A stretch of 64,000 nucleotides of DNA from Belnapia moabensis DSM 16746 (GCF_000745835.1 NZ_JQKB01000007.1:121867-185866); one strand, 5' to 3'; counted from the stretch's first letter, positions 16,692 through 28,041 are shown. Translations and numbers: made by a program. The notes: generated by a model not told the origin, from the sequence alone.

Positions 16692-18137
16692 TTACAGCTT
16701 CGCCGCCTGAACCCGGCGGTTCAGGGCCCGGCCGCTCTCGCTGGCATTGTCGGCGATCGGCTCATTCGGCCCTCGCCCTTCCGCCGTGAGTCGATTGGCG
16801 GCGATGCCGTTCGCCACCAGCCACTGCCGCACGCTCTCCGCCCGGCGCTGGGAAAGGGGCGTGTTGATGGCTGCCGTGCCCGTCGCATCGGTATGGCCGG
16901 TGAGGCGCAGGCGGAGCGCCGGGTCGGCGGCCAGGGTGTCGCGGAGTTGGGTCAGCACCGGGGCGGCGTTGATGTCGAGATCGGCGGAGTTGGTGCGGAA
17001 GGTGATGTAGAGCTGCACCTGGCCGGTCCGCTGCAGCGTCTCGGCGACGGGGGCCTGGACGGGGGCGGTGGATTTCGCCGCACGCGGGTCGCCGGTGAAG
17101 CGGAAGCTGGCATTATAGGCGCCGTAATTCTGGCTCTGCACCCCGTTGCGGGTGGTGCCGGGGTAGCGCGGGGCGCCGGGGAGCATCTGCATCGAGACGC
17201 TGCCGCCGGTCTGGGCGATCATGCCGGCATGGACGGCGGCGCGGCAGGTGGCGCTGTCGGCCGTATAATTGTCGGTGCCCCAGACGGCGCCTCGGAGGGT
17301 CGCCTCGCCGGGACAGAGGCAGGTGACGGCCTCGTCGCTATCGGCAAAGCTGCTCATGTTGTCGGGGCAGAGCTGAGGGGCGCCGGGGGTGGCGGCAGCC
17401 TGCTGGCGGGGCGCGCCCTGGAAGCGGTAGCTGGCGCGGTAGCTGCCATAATTCTGGCTCTGCACGCCGTTCCGCGTTGTGCCGGGATAGCGGCCCTGGC
17501 CAGGCAGCATCTCCAGCGTCACCGTGCCGCCCTGGCGCGTGAGCAGCCCGGCATGGAGGGCGGCGCGGCAGGTGGCGCTGTCGGCGGTATAGGTGTCTGT
17601 GCCCCATACGGAGCCCTGGCCTACCTGCGCAGCGGGGCAGATGCAGGTGACGATCTCGGCGCTCTCGGCATAGGCGCTCATGTCGTCGGGGCATTGGCTG
17701 AGCGTGGCCGGCTGGGCCGGAGCCGCTCCACCCTGGGCCTGTTGCGGCGTGCCCTGGAAGCGGAAGCTGGCGCGGTAGCTGCCGTAATTCTGGCTCTGCA
17801 CGCCGTTCCGCGTTGTTCCGGGGTAGCGCGGCTGGCCGGGCTGGATTTCGACCGTCACCGTGCCACCGCGGCGGCCGAGCATCCCGGCATGCTGGGCGGC
17901 GCGGCAGGTGGCGCTGTCGGTGGTGTAGAGATCGGTGCCCCAGACGGAGCCCTGGCTCATCTGCTCTGCCGGGCAAATGCAGGTCAGGACCTCGTCGCTG
18001 TCTGCGAAGGCATCCATGTTATCGGGGCATTGGCCCGGCGCGGCCGGGGCTTTGGCGGCGCCGTCGAGCGGCTGGGCGGGTGCCCGCGTGGCGGCGAGCA
18101 GCAAGAGCAGGAGCAGCGACAGGAGCGCGCGCGGCAT
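16692..18137 (-). CDS. envelope protein with three LCCL domains and an OmpA-like C-terminus
   Basis: 481 residues with a Sec signal peptide (1-22, ending APA-Q). Three LCCL-like domains follow at about 37-128, 149-240 and 257-348 (period 108-112). Each has a Cys pair at its start (CPDN...CICP) and shares VWGT-D-YT-DSATCRAA-HAG, GGTV, and PGTTRNGVQSQNYG. Residues about 370-481 are an OmpA_C peptidoglycan-binding domain with LTGHTDATG and SGRALNRRV. LCCL domains are disulphide-containing modules best known from Limulus factor C and cochlin, thought to bind lipid or lipopolysaccharide. The protein should sit in the periplasm anchored to peptidoglycan. It lies antisense between purQ and purL, abutting purQ. 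Confidence 0.85.
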   Translation of the reverse strand: MPRALLSLLLLLLLAATRAPAQPLDGAAKAPAAPGQCPDNMDAFADSDEVLTCICPAEQMSQGSVWGTDLYTTDSATCRAAQHAGMLGRRGGTVTVEIQPGQPRYPGTTRNGVQSQNYGSYRASFRFQGTPQQAQGGAAPAQPATLSQCPDDMSAYAESAEIVTCICPAAQVGQGSVWGTDTYTADSATCRAALHAGLLTRQGGTVTLEMLPGQGRYPGTTRNGVQSQNYGSYRASYRFQGAPRQQAAATPGAPQLCPDNMSSFADSDEAVTCLCPGEATLRGAVWGTDNYTADSATCRAAVHAGMIAQTGGSVSMQMLPGAPRYPGTTRNGVQSQNYGAYNASFRFTGDPRAAKSTAPVQAPVAETLQRTGQVQLYITFRTNSADLDINAAPVLTQLRDTLAADPALRLRLTGHTDATGTAAINTPLSQRRAESVRQWLVANGIAANRLTAEGRGPNEPIADNASESGRALNRRVQAAKL

Positions 18138-18188
18138 GGCAGGTCTTCCCGGGCTGGGCGCGCCGGCCCCCTGCCAGCCGCACCTTTC

Positions 18189-18198
18189 CTGCTATAAC
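18189..18198 (+). promoter_or_regulatory. extended -10 element of purL
   Basis: CTGCTATAAC matches the extended -10 pattern TGn-TATAAT and resembles the element before purC. Transcription would start near 18205, after the ATG at 18201 but before the GTG at 18234, so this element helps choose the purL start. It indicates purL-bolA-grxD has its own promoter, separate from purC-purS-purQ. Confidence 0.45.
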
Positions 18199-18233
18199 CA
18201 ATGAAAGTCTGGCTGCATGGGAATCCCGACCGC

Positions 18234-20438
18234 GTGACAATCGTTACACTCGCCCCTGAGAGAGCCCGTCAGCTGGCCGCCGAATTCGGCCTCAAACCGG
18301 ACGAGTATGAGCGCGCGCTCGCCATCCTCGGCCGCGAGCCGTCGCTGACGGAGCTCGGCATCTTGAGCGTCATGTGGTCGGAGCACTGCTCCTACAAGTC
18401 GAGCCGGGTCTGGCTGCGGGAGCTGCCAACCAAGGCTCCCTGGGTGATCCATGGGCCGGGCGAGAATGCCGGCGTCATCGATATCGGGGACGGACTCGCC
18501 GCCGTCTTCAAGATGGAGAGCCACAACCATCCCTCCTTCATCGAGCCCTACCAGGGGGCAGCGACAGGGGTGGGCGGCATTCTCCGGGATGTCTTCACCA
18601 TGGGCGCGCGGCCGATCGCCAACCTCAACGCACTCCGCTTCGGCAGCCCCGACGCGCCGCGGATGAAGCAGGTGATCGACGGCGTGGTGCGCGGCATCGG
18701 CGGCTACGGTAATTGCGTCGGCGTGCCGACCGTGGGCGGCGAGGTGAATTTCCACCCGCGCTACAACGGCAACCCGCTGGTCAATGCGATGACGGTGGGC
18801 ATCGCGCATAAGGACCGGATCTTCCTCAGCGCTGCGGCCGGCGTTGGCAACCCGGTCGTCTATGTCGGCTCCAAGACCGGGCGCGACGGCATCCATGGCG
18901 CGACCATGGCCAGTACCGAGTTCAGCGCGGACAGTGAGGAGAAGCGCCCGACCGTGCAGATCGGCGACCCCTTCGCCGAGAAGCTGCTGATCGAGGCCTG
19001 CATGGAGCTGATGGCGACGGATGCCATCGTCGCCATCCAGGACATGGGCGCGGCCGGCCTCACCTCCTCCTCGGTCGAGATGGCCGGCAAGGGCGGCGTC
19101 GGCATCGAGCTCGACATGGAGAATGTCCCTCAGCGCGAGCAGGGCATGTCCGCCTACGAAATGATGCTCTCGGAGAGCCAGGAGCGGATGCTGATGGTGC
19201 TCCGCCCCGGCGACGAGCACATCGCCGAGCGCATCTTCACCAAATGGGAGCTGGACTTCGCCGTCATTGGCCGGCTGACCGATACCGGGCACATCGTCAT
19301 CCGCCACAACGGGGTGGTCGAGGCCGATATCCCCCTCGCCCCGCTGGAGAGTGAGGCGCCGCTCTATCGCCGGCCGACCGCCGAGACGCCGAAGCAGCCG
19401 GTGCTGGACCCGGCTACGGTCACCGACCCGGTGGGGCTGGAGACGGCGCTGACGCGGCTCGTCGCCTGCCCCGACCTCTGCTCCCGCCGCTGGATCTGGG
19501 ACCAGTACGACAGCATGGTCGGCGGCCAGACCGCGAAGCGCCCCGGCGCCGCGGACGCCGCCGTGGTGCGGATCGAGGACCACAGGCGCGCGCTGGCCAT
19601 GACCACTGACACCACGCCGCGCTACTGTCTGGCCGACCCCGAGGAGGGTGGCCGGCAGGCGGTGGCCGAGGCTTGGCGGAATCTCTCGGCGGTCGGCGCC
19701 CGGCCGCTCGCCGTCACCGACAACATGAATTTCGGCAACCCCGAAAAGCCGGAGATCATGGGCCAGTTCGCCGCCGCCGTGCGCGGCATGGCGAGCGCCT
19801 GCACCGCGCTCGACTTCCCCGTCGTCTCCGGCAATGTCTCGCTCTACAACGAGACCGAAGGCAAAGGCATCCTCCCGACGCCGGCCATCGGCGGCGTCGG
19901 CGTGCTGGAGGATGTGGCCCAGGCGGTGGGCCTCGCCCTGCCCGCGGGTGCCGAGCTGGTGCTGGTCGGCGAGACGCGGGGCTGGCTCGGCCAGTCGCTC
20001 TGGCTGCGGGAGATCGCCGGGCGCGAGGAAGGGGCGCCGCCGCCGGTCGACCTCGTCGCCGAGCGCCGCAACGGCGATTTCGTCCGCGCTCAAATTCTCG
20101 CCGGCGCCGTCCGCGCCTGCCATGACTGCGCCGATGGCGGCCTGCTGGTGACCGTTGCCGAGATGGCGATGGCCAGCGGCACCGGCGCCTCCCTCCTCCC
20201 CGGCCCGGCCGACTGCCCGGCCCATGCCTACTGGTTCGGCGAGGACCAGGGGCGCTACGTTCTGGCTGTGACGGATGCCGCCGCCCTGCTCGACGCGGCC
20301 AAGGCCGCCGGGGTGCCGGCCACGCGCCTCGGCCGCAGCGGTGGGGAGGCCTTGGTTCTGCCCGGTGGCCGATCCATATCCGTCGCCGAGCTGCGGCAGG
20401 CGCATGAGGCGACCCTGCCCGCCTTGATGGAGGGCTGA
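18234..20438 (+). CDS. purL: phosphoribosylformylglycinamidine synthase subunit PurL
   Basis: 734 residues from GTG 18234 ([20 protein letters not shown]), which fits the short start of small-type alphaproteobacterial PurL. An ATG at 18201 would add [11 protein letters not shown], which is unlike the family and upstream of the predicted transcript start. Motifs: [32 protein letters not shown] (ATP/Mg site), [33 protein letters not shown], and in the second half [14 protein letters not shown] and [10 protein letters not shown]. It converts FGAR to FGAM with PurS and PurQ. bolA follows after five bases. Confidence 0.97.
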   Translation: MTIVTLAPERARQLAAEFGLKPDEYERALAILGREPSLTELGILSVMWSEHCSYKSSRVWLRELPTKAPWVIHGPGENAGVIDIGDGLAAVFKMESHNHPSFIEPYQGAATGVGGILRDVFTMGARPIANLNALRFGSPDAPRMKQVIDGVVRGIGGYGNCVGVPTVGGEVNFHPRYNGNPLVNAMTVGIAHKDRIFLSAAAGVGNPVVYVGSKTGRDGIHGATMASTEFSADSEEKRPTVQIGDPFAEKLLIEACMELMATDAIVAIQDMGAAGLTSSSVEMAGKGGVGIELDMENVPQREQGMSAYEMMLSESQERMLMVLRPGDEHIAERIFTKWELDFAVIGRLTDTGHIVIRHNGVVEADIPLAPLESEAPLYRRPTAETPKQPVLDPATVTDPVGLETALTRLVACPDLCSRRWIWDQYDSMVGGQTAKRPGAADAAVVRIEDHRRALAMTTDTTPRYCLADPEEGGRQAVAEAWRNLSAVGARPLAVTDNMNFGNPEKPEIMGQFAAAVRGMASACTALDFPVVSGNVSLYNETEGKGILPTPAIGGVGVLEDVAQAVGLALPAGAELVLVGETRGWLGQSLWLREIAGREEGAPPPVDLVAERRNGDFVRAQILAGAVRACHDCADGGLLVTVAEMAMASGTGASLLPGPADCPAHAYWFGEDQGRYVLAVTDAAALLDAAKAAGVPATRLGRSGGEALVLPGGRSISVAELRQAHEATLPALMEG

Positions 20439-20443
20439 CCGGG

Positions 20444-20677
20444 ATGGCGATGCAACCTGCGGAGATCGAGGCGCTGATCAAGGCGGCGCTCCCCGATGCC
20501 GTGGTCACCATCGAGGATCTGGCGGGGGACGGCGACCACTACGCCGCCACCGTGGTCTCGGAGGCTTTCCGCGGCCGCAGCCGGGTCCAGCAGCATCAGC
20601 TCGTCTATGCCGCCCTGCGCGGCCGCATGGGGGGCGAGCTGCACGCCCTCGCCCTGCAGACCTCCGCCCCTGCCTGA
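20444..20677 (+). CDS. BolA-family protein
   Basis: 77 residues, the usual size of short alphaproteobacterial BolA. It starts MAMQPAEIEALIKAALPDAV, has the DGDHYAATVVSEAFRGRSRV beta segment and the QQHQLVYAALRGRMGGELHA motif with the His used for cluster binding. BolA proteins form [2Fe-2S] heterodimers with monothiol glutaredoxins and act in iron-sulphur trafficking. The next gene is that glutaredoxin partner, 18 bases downstream. Purine synthesis needs Fe-S enzymes, but the link purL-bolA-grxD is a conserved neighbourhood rather than proof of joint function. Confidence 0.92.
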   Translation: MAMQPAEIEALIKAALPDAVVTIEDLAGDGDHYAATVVSEAFRGRSRVQQHQLVYAALRGRMGGELHALALQTSAPA

Positions 20678-20695
20678 GCCAACGGAGCACACATC

Positions 20696-21034
20696 ATGAC
20701 CAACCCCGTCTTTGAGCGCATCGAGAGCGAGATCAAGGCCAACCCGGTCGTCCTCTACATGAAGGGCACGCCCGTCTTCCCGCAATGCGGCTTCTCCGCC
20801 CGCGTGGTGCAGATCCTCAGCCATGTCGGCGTGCCGTTCAAAGGCGTGAACGTGCTCGAGGACATGGAAATCCGCGAGGGCATCAAGGCCTATGCCAACT
20901 GGCCCACCATCCCGCAGCTCTATGTTCAGGGCGAGTTCGTCGGCGGCTGCGACATCGTCATGGAGATGTTCCAGGCGGGCGAGTTGCAGTCCATGCTCAA
21001 GGAGAAGGGCATCCCGGTCTCCGCCGAGGCCTGA
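20696..21034 (+). CDS. grxD: monothiol glutaredoxin, Grx4/GrxD family
   Basis: 112 residues with active-site CGFS at 31-34 ([12 protein letters not shown]), the KGTP motif for glutathione at 23-26, WPTIPQLYV and GGCDIVMEM near the C-terminus. These are all marks of class II monothiol glutaredoxins that bind [2Fe-2S] with glutathione and pair with BolA. The start ATG 20696 follows GGAG. It is the last gene of purL-bolA-grxD. Confidence 0.95.
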   Translation: MTNPVFERIESEIKANPVVLYMKGTPVFPQCGFSARVVQILSHVGVPFKGVNVLEDMEIREGIKAYANWPTIPQLYVQGEFVGGCDIVMEMFQAGELQSMLKEKGIPVSAEA

Positions 21035-21047
21035 TCCTCTCCGCAAC

Positions 21048-21071
21048 GGGGGTGTCGGTGACGGCATCCCC
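21048..21071 (+). terminator. possible terminator after grxD
   Basis: GGGGGTG (21048-21054) pairs with CATCCCC (21065-21071) with one wobble, around a ten-base loop. A T-rich region follows further down but not immediately. It lies 13 bases after the grxD stop and before the strong promoter at 21101, which suits transcriptional separation. Confidence 0.3.
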
Positions 21072-21100
21072 GCCACGGCCGCTTTCATTCCGTTTATGCT

Positions 21101-21129
21101 TTGACGAATTGTATTCACAAAAATAAAAT
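21101..21129 (+). promoter_or_regulatory. sigma70-type promoter for the AAA ATPase gene
   Basis: TTGACG (21101-21106), a 17-base spacer, then TAAAAT (21124-21129): close to consensus in both hexamers with ideal spacing. The surrounding 40 bases are strikingly AT-rich for this window. Transcription would start near 21136, giving either a near-leaderless GTG start at 21139 or a leader to TTG 21181. It is the best sigma70-like promoter I see in the window. Confidence 0.7.
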
Positions 21130-21138
21130 GACGGTGTT

Positions 21139-22683
21139 GTGTACTCGCTCATCCGTGAACCGCGTGAGCGAGGCCGTCCATTGCCCGACACCAATCTGCA
21201 GACCGACACCCTCGTCGCGCCGGCGGCCGGACAAAGCGCCGATGATGGCGTCTCCGATGCCGCCCTGCTCTTCGGCACCGCCGCGAGCCCGCCGCTCTGG
21301 CTCTGGCTGACCATCGAGCCGGCCGAGCTCGCCGCGCTGGAGGCGGCGCTGTTGCGGCATCTGCGCTCTCCCCTCTTCCCCTCCCGCATCGGCGAGGATG
21401 CGGTGCGGCCCGGCGATGACGCCGCGCTGCTCGACTTCGCCGTGCGCTTCGGCGCCATCGCGCCGCGCTTCGCCGAGGGCCCGGCCCTGGTGCTGGCCGC
21501 GACGCGCATCGTCGCCGAACGTGGCGGGCCGCTCTGCCGCCAGGGCGCGCTGGCCTGCGTCGAGGCGCTGCATTACCGGCTGCATGGCGAGGCGCGGGGC
21601 CTCGGCGGCGATTCGGGGCGGCTGCGGCATTTCGTGCTGGCGGCGCGGCTCTCGGCCGATCTCTGGCTCCGCTTCCTGCCCGGGCCGGAGGGCGCCCGGC
21701 CGCTGCCCGGACGGCTGGCCGAGTCGCTGAACCTCCTGGTGCAGGCCCCTGCCCCGGCGGCCGCGCCGCCACCGCCACCGGCACCCGTCGCCACCGGCAG
21801 CCAGGCCGTAGTGCTGCAGCCCTTCACCGCACCGAACGAGCGGGGCGAGTGGCAGAGCTACCAGCCGCTGACCACGCCGCTGCCGCTGCGCCGCGTGCCG
21901 CGCGATGCGCTCGGGCGGCTCGGCAAGCTGGCCGAGGCGGCGCCGGGCTTCGCCGCGCCGCTGGCCGAGATCCGGCGGACGCTGGCGCTGGCCGCCCATG
22001 CCGGGCGGCCCTCGCCGCGGCTCAGGCCGATCTTGCTCGTCGGCCCGCCTGGCGTCGGCAAGACCTGGTTCGCCCGGCGGTTGGCGGCGGCGCTGGAGCT
22101 GCCCTTCGCCAGCCTCAACCTCGGCGGGGCGACGGACAACCGCTGCCTCCAGGGCACGGCGCGCGGCTGGTCCGCCACGACGCCCGCCTGGCCGATCGCC
22201 GAGATGGCCCGCCTCTCCGCCCCCAACCCGGTCTTCTTCCTCGACGAGATCGAGAAGGCAGGCGGCCAGCGCGACACCAATGGCCGCGCGCATGACACGC
22301 TGCTGGCGATGATCGAGCCGGAGAGCGCCTCCGCCTGGTTCGACGAGTGCCTGCGCACATCGGCCGACCTGCGCCATGCCATCTGGATCATGGCGGCAAA
22401 CGAGACGCGGGGGATCAGCGCGCCGCTGCTCTCGCGCCTCTCCGTCCACCACATCGAGCCGCCGCCGGCCAGCGCCTTCGACGGCACCTATGCCGGGCTG
22501 CTCACCGGCATCGCCGAGGATATGGGCTGCACCGCCTCCGACCTGCCGGTGCTGGAGGGCGAGACGCGGGCGGCGCTGCGGCGGGGCTTCGCCGGGCATC
22601 GCAACCTGCGGCGGCTGCGGGCGCAGATGGAGGAATGCCTCGGCATCGCAGCCGAGGCGGCTCTTTCTGCCCCGCGCTGCTGA
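21139..22683 (+). CDS. AAA+ ATPase, Lon-like fold
   Basis: Up to 514 residues. Walker A is LLVGPPGVGKTWFARRL at about residues 299-315, Walker B is VFFLDEIEKAG near 370, and the sensor region IWIMAANETRGISAPLLSRL is near 416. These resemble Lon-type AAA domains, but there is no Lon protease domain and no LAN domain. The N-terminal 240 residues are variable with a Pro/Ala-rich linker (PAPAAAPPPPPAP). The start is uncertain: GTG 21139 is only about three bases from the predicted transcript start, whereas TTG 21181 has GCGAGG seven bases upstream and gives MPDTNLQTDT. It is possibly a chaperone or disaggregase of unknown client. Confidence 0.75.
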   Translation: MYSLIREPRERGRPLPDTNLQTDTLVAPAAGQSADDGVSDAALLFGTAASPPLWLWLTIEPAELAALEAALLRHLRSPLFPSRIGEDAVRPGDDAALLDFAVRFGAIAPRFAEGPALVLAATRIVAERGGPLCRQGALACVEALHYRLHGEARGLGGDSGRLRHFVLAARLSADLWLRFLPGPEGARPLPGRLAESLNLLVQAPAPAAAPPPPPAPVATGSQAVVLQPFTAPNERGEWQSYQPLTTPLPLRRVPRDALGRLGKLAEAAPGFAAPLAEIRRTLALAAHAGRPSPRLRPILLVGPPGVGKTWFARRLAAALELPFASLNLGGATDNRCLQGTARGWSATTPAWPIAEMARLSAPNPVFFLDEIEKAGGQRDTNGRAHDTLLAMIEPESASAWFDECLRTSADLRHAIWIMAANETRGISAPLLSRLSVHHIEPPPASAFDGTYAGLLTGIAEDMGCTASDLPVLEGETRAALRRGFAGHRNLRRLRAQMEECLGIAAEAALSAPRC

Positions 22684-22716
22684 CGAAAGGCCGGAAGCGG
22701 CGTTATCCTCCTCAGG

Positions 22717-24759
<2,043 letters not shown>

Positions 24760-24795
24760 ATTGCATCCCTGCCATGTCTGCGTCGTTCACGCGGC

Positions 24796-25404
24796 ATGGC
24801 ACAAGACGAACTGCATCACGGCCCACTGACCGAAACCTGCCTGCATCTCTGCATCGACATGCAGAACCTCTTCGCCGGGCATACCGAATGGCACACCCCC
24901 TGGATGACGCGGGTAGCGCCTATGGTGGAGCGGCTGGCCGCCGCCCATCCGGAGCGCACGATCTTTACCCGCTTCATCCCTGCCGACCGGCCAGGCGAGG
25001 GAACCGGCACCTGGCGGCGCTACTGGGAGCGCTGGCCCTCCCTGACGCGGGAGCAGTTGCCGGAGGGCGCCATCGACCTGCTGCCACCGCTGCAACGGCT
25101 GGTTCCGCCGGCCGAGCTCTTCGACAAGAAGGTCTATTCGCCCTGGGTCTGCGGCACGCTGCACCCGCGGCTGCAGGAGCGGGGGATTGAGACGCTCATC
25201 ATCAGCGGGGCGGAGACGGATGTCTGCGTCCTCGCCGCCGTGCTAGGCGCCGTCGATCTCGGCTACCGGGTGGTGGTGCCGACGGATGCGATCTGCAGCT
25301 CCTCCGACCATACGCATGACGCGATGCTGGCCCTTTACAACGAGCGCTACGGCCAGCAGGTGGAGGCGGTGACGACAGAGCTGATCCTGCGGGAGTGGCG
25401 TTAG
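24796..25404 (+). CDS. isochorismatase-family cysteine hydrolase
   Basis: 202 residues. The family triad is visible: Asp21 in LCIDMQNLF, Lys111 or Lys112 in LFDKKVYS, and Cys144 in GAETDVCVLA, followed by the usual helix. The non-proline cis-peptide region is SGAE. Members hydrolyse isochorismate, nicotinamide or N-carbamoyl compounds. The nadE neighbour makes a nicotinamidase-like role worth testing, but nicotinamidases usually have metal ligands not obvious here. Its TAG overlaps the stop of the convergent DUF4387 gene in TTAG. Confidence 0.85.
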   Translation: MAQDELHHGPLTETCLHLCIDMQNLFAGHTEWHTPWMTRVAPMVERLAAAHPERTIFTRFIPADRPGEGTGTWRRYWERWPSLTREQLPEGAIDLLPPLQRLVPPAELFDKKVYSPWVCGTLHPRLQERGIETLIISGAETDVCVLAAVLGAVDLGYRVVVPTDAICSSSDHTHDAMLALYNERYGQQVEAVTTELILREWR

Positions 25405-25715
25405 ACAGGGACCTCAACATCCAGTAGCGGCGCGTGCTGCTGCGCGCCGTAGACATCGGTGTCGCCGAAGTCCCCGGCCGGCACCAGCCGCGGCAGCGTC
25501 GCCTTGAAGGCAGAGGCGGTGTCGTAGGGGGTGAAGAGCACATCCCCCTCCGCCACGCCGTAGAGCTGGGCGAAGAGCGCCGCATTCAGCACGCCCGTCG
25601 CCTTGACGCGCCGGTACAGCTCCGGGTTCTCGAACAGCACGTCGATCGTGACCATGAAGGGCCCGGCATTCTTGCTCTTGCAGACCTGGGCGATGTCGCG
25701 GATCCGGGGCATCAC
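25401..25715 (-). CDS. DUF4387 protein, partner of AtuA-family protein
   Basis: 104 residues. It starts MMPRIRDIAQVCKSKNAGPF and has VTIDVLFENPELYRRVKATG and PYDTASAFKATLPR, matching the DUF4387 family. That family is regularly found beside or fused to AtuA (DUF1446) proteins. Its ATG overlaps the stop of the AtuA gene (ATGA). No catalytic residues are known; it probably forms a complex with the AtuA protein. It is the last gene of the operon that begins at 31553. Confidence 0.8.
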   Translation of the reverse strand: MMPRIRDIAQVCKSKNAGPFMVTIDVLFENPELYRRVKATGVLNAALFAQLYGVAEGDVLFTPYDTASAFKATLPRLVPAGDFGDTDVYGAQQHAPLLDVEVPV

Positions 25716-27067
25716 ACGCTCTCGTATTCGATGGGGAAGAGGGCGCAGGGGTTGTCCACCGCGAGGGTGTGGAAGATGCTGAACCGGTAGAGCTCGCCGA
25801 GCGGGATGTCGGACGGCGAGAAGGGGAAGGCCATGTTGCCCTCCTTGCAGAGCCGGCCCGGAAAGTCCGCATGCAGCAGGCTGGTGCGGGCCATGGCGAG
25901 CACGGCATTCGCCACTTCCTGGTCGTCGGCCAACACCTCAATGACGAAGCCGAGCTCGTGCGAGGTGACGGATTTCACCGGCTCCCACCCCGCCATCACC
26001 GCATCCCGCCCGATGACGCGGACGGCCATGCGGTAGCGCTCAGACGAGACGCCGAAGGAGGCAGCCTTGGCCTCCACCTTGGCTCGGTGCGTGGCGAGGT
26101 AGTCGTCGATCTGGCCGATCAGCACCGGGTCCCGCGTGGCGCAGATGGTGATGGCGCGGTAGCCGGCCAGTTCCACCCCCTCCAGCTTTACGGTATAGGT
26201 CTCGGCCGGCGTCCAGCGCATGCCGGCGACCTTCACCACCCGGTCGGAGACGGGGGTGAAGGTGACGTCCGAGGTGTCGAGCAGCCCACCCGGCTCGACA
26301 TGGTGGGTCGGGCTGGAATTCTCGTGCAGGGCGAAATTGGCGACCGAGAGCGGCGTGCAGCGGCGGATCGGGTTGGGCGGCTCGCAAACCAGGTGGTCAT
26401 CCTCGATCGTCACTAGCAGGCAGTCCGGCTCCTTGGGCGTCGTCGGCTCGGCGCCGCATTCCAGCATCTTGCCGGCATACCAGGAGGGCGCCGGCGCCAT
26501 CCCCGCGCGGATGGCGGGCGCTGCCCATTGCGCCGGGTCGCTGCTGCGGCCGGCGAGGATCACCTGCGCGCCACCGTCGAGCGCCTTGGCGATGGGCTCC
26601 GGCCCCATCATGCCGACGATGCGTGTGGCGCGGTCCACAGTCGCCGCGTCGAGCGGCGGCAGCTTCGCCAGCGGCCGGGTCCGGTCTAGCCGGCTGCCGA
26701 GCATCGCCTTGTCCTGCTCGGCATGGATCAGCGCCATGCGGAAGGAGAGACCATCCTCCCGCGCGATCTCGCGCGCCAGCGCCGCCATGCTCTGCAGATG
26801 GGGCTCGCCGCCTGCCCCGCCCGAGGTGCCGATGATGCAGGGGATGCCGGCCGCGACGGCCGCCTGCAGCATCAGCCGGAAGTCGCGCTTCACCGACAGG
26901 CGCGAGCAGAAGGAGGTGCCGGAGCCCAGATAGTGCGGGCCCGGGTCGGTGGAGCCGCCATCGCAGCCGATGACCTGCGGCTGGCGGCTCATCCCGATGC
27001 GGAGCGATTCCTCGGCATATCCGTAGCCGAGGATGCCGCTCGTCGAGAGCATGGTGAAGGTTTTCAT
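25712..27067 (-). CDS. AtuA-family (DUF1446) acyclic terpene utilization-like protein
   Basis: 451 residues. N-terminal STSGILGYGYAEESLRIG and GCDGGSTDPGPHYLGSG, then GTSGGAGGEPHLQ near 98-110 and AGRSSDPAQWAAPAIRAG near 190, are hallmarks of the AtuA family, named from the Pseudomonas citronellol/geraniol locus. The biochemical role of AtuA is unsettled. The gene lies between a Bug protein and DUF4387 with 4-base overlaps on both sides, so it is part of the catabolic operon. No geranyl-CoA carboxylase genes are nearby, so the substrate is probably not a terpene. Confidence 0.85.
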   Translation of the reverse strand: MKTFTMLSTSGILGYGYAEESLRIGMSRQPQVIGCDGGSTDPGPHYLGSGTSFCSRLSVKRDFRLMLQAAVAAGIPCIIGTSGGAGGEPHLQSMAALAREIAREDGLSFRMALIHAEQDKAMLGSRLDRTRPLAKLPPLDAATVDRATRIVGMMGPEPIAKALDGGAQVILAGRSSDPAQWAAPAIRAGMAPAPSWYAGKMLECGAEPTTPKEPDCLLVTIEDDHLVCEPPNPIRRCTPLSVANFALHENSSPTHHVEPGGLLDTSDVTFTPVSDRVVKVAGMRWTPAETYTVKLEGVELAGYRAITICATRDPVLIGQIDDYLATHRAKVEAKAASFGVSSERYRMAVRVIGRDAVMAGWEPVKSVTSHELGFVIEVLADDQEVANAVLAMARTSLLHADFPGRLCKEGNMAFPFSPSDIPLGELYRFSIFHTLAVDNPCALFPIEYESV

Positions 27068-28041
27068 TGGCGGGGCAACAACCCTTCCTTGGCGGCTTTG
27101 GCCCAGCGGGCATCGTCGTCGCGCAAGGTGGCAGCCAGCGCTTCCAGATCCATCGGCGCAGGGTCCGAGGCCATGGTCCTGAATTTCTCCTGCATGGCGG
27201 GCGTCGCGCTGACCTCAGCGCAGGCGCGATTGAAGCGGCGGGCGATCTCCCCCGGCAGCTTCGGCGGGCCGAAGATCCCGACCCAGCCGATGAAGGTGCA
27301 ATCGGGCAGGCCGCATTCGACAAGGGTCGGGCTGTCCGGCAGGAAGCCGGAGCGCTCCGGCGAGGTGACGGCGATCACCTTTACCTTGCCGCCCGGCAGC
27401 AGTGGCATGGCCGTCGCCGTGCTGCCCCAGGCGAGCTTGAGGTGCCCGCCGGTGAGGTCGCCGAGATAGGCGCCGCTGCCGCGATAGGGCACCTCGGTCA
27501 GGTCGATGCCGGCCGCCTTGGCGAATTGATTGGCGGCATAGGAGGATTGCGCATCGGAGGTTGCCTGCGCGATCTCACCCTTCGGCCGCGTCCTGGCATA
27601 GGCGATGAGGCTGGGGACGTCCTTGAAGGACGCGTCGGTATTCGCCATCAGCACCAGCGGGTAGCGTGCCATCAGCGCGATCGGGGTGAAATCCGTCATC
27701 GGGTCGAAGGGCAGGTTCGGCACCATGTGGCGGTTCATCACATGGGTGCTGGTGACGGTGACGAAGGTGTAGCCATCAGCCGGGCTGCGCGCCACGGCCT
27801 CCGAGCCGACGATTCCGTTGGCGCCCGGCCGGTTCTCGACGACGAAGGTCTGTCCGGGGCGTGCGGTCAGCGCCTCGGCCATGGCACGGGTGGTGAGGTC
27901 GGTCCCGCCGCCCGGCGCATAGGCGACGACAAGGCGCACCGTGCGCTCGGGCCAACTGCCTTGCGCACGCACCGCGGGCGCGGCAAGCAGCCCGATGCCG
28001 GCCGCGGCGAGACCGCGCCGGCCGAGAATCCCCTTCCTCAT
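27064..28041 (-). CDS. Bug-family (TctC-like) solute-binding protein in catabolic operon
   Basis: 325 residues from ATG complementary to 28039-28041. The leader MRKGILGRRGLAAAGIGLLA with cleavage near VRAQ suggests Tat or Sec export. WPERTVRLVVAYAPGGGTDL is the Bug signature, and YRGSGAYLGDLTGGHLKLAW is the second family block. It should bind an organic acid in the periplasm. Its start overlaps the monooxygenase stop and its stop overlaps the AtuA start (both ATGA), so uptake and metabolism are translationally linked. No TctAB membrane genes are in the window. Confidence 0.9.
   Translation of the reverse strand: MRKGILGRRGLAAAGIGLLAAPAVRAQGSWPERTVRLVVAYAPGGGTDLTTRAMAEALTARPGQTFVVENRPGANGIVGSEAVARSPADGYTFVTVTSTHVMNRHMVPNLPFDPMTDFTPIALMARYPLVLMANTDASFKDVPSLIAYARTRPKGEIAQATSDAQSSYAANQFAKAAGIDLTEVPYRGSGAYLGDLTGGHLKLAWGSTATAMPLLPGGKVKVIAVTSPERSGFLPDSPTLVECGLPDCTFIGWVGIFGPPKLPGEIARRFNRACAEVSATPAMQEKFRTMASDPAPMDLEALAATLRDDDARWAKAAKEGLLPRQ

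Noticed and set aside
25712..27067. Acyclic terpene (citronellol/geraniol) degradation locus
   Set aside because: Only the AtuA family member is shared; carboxylase, geranyl-CoA hydratase and lyase genes of the Atu/Liu pathways are absent.
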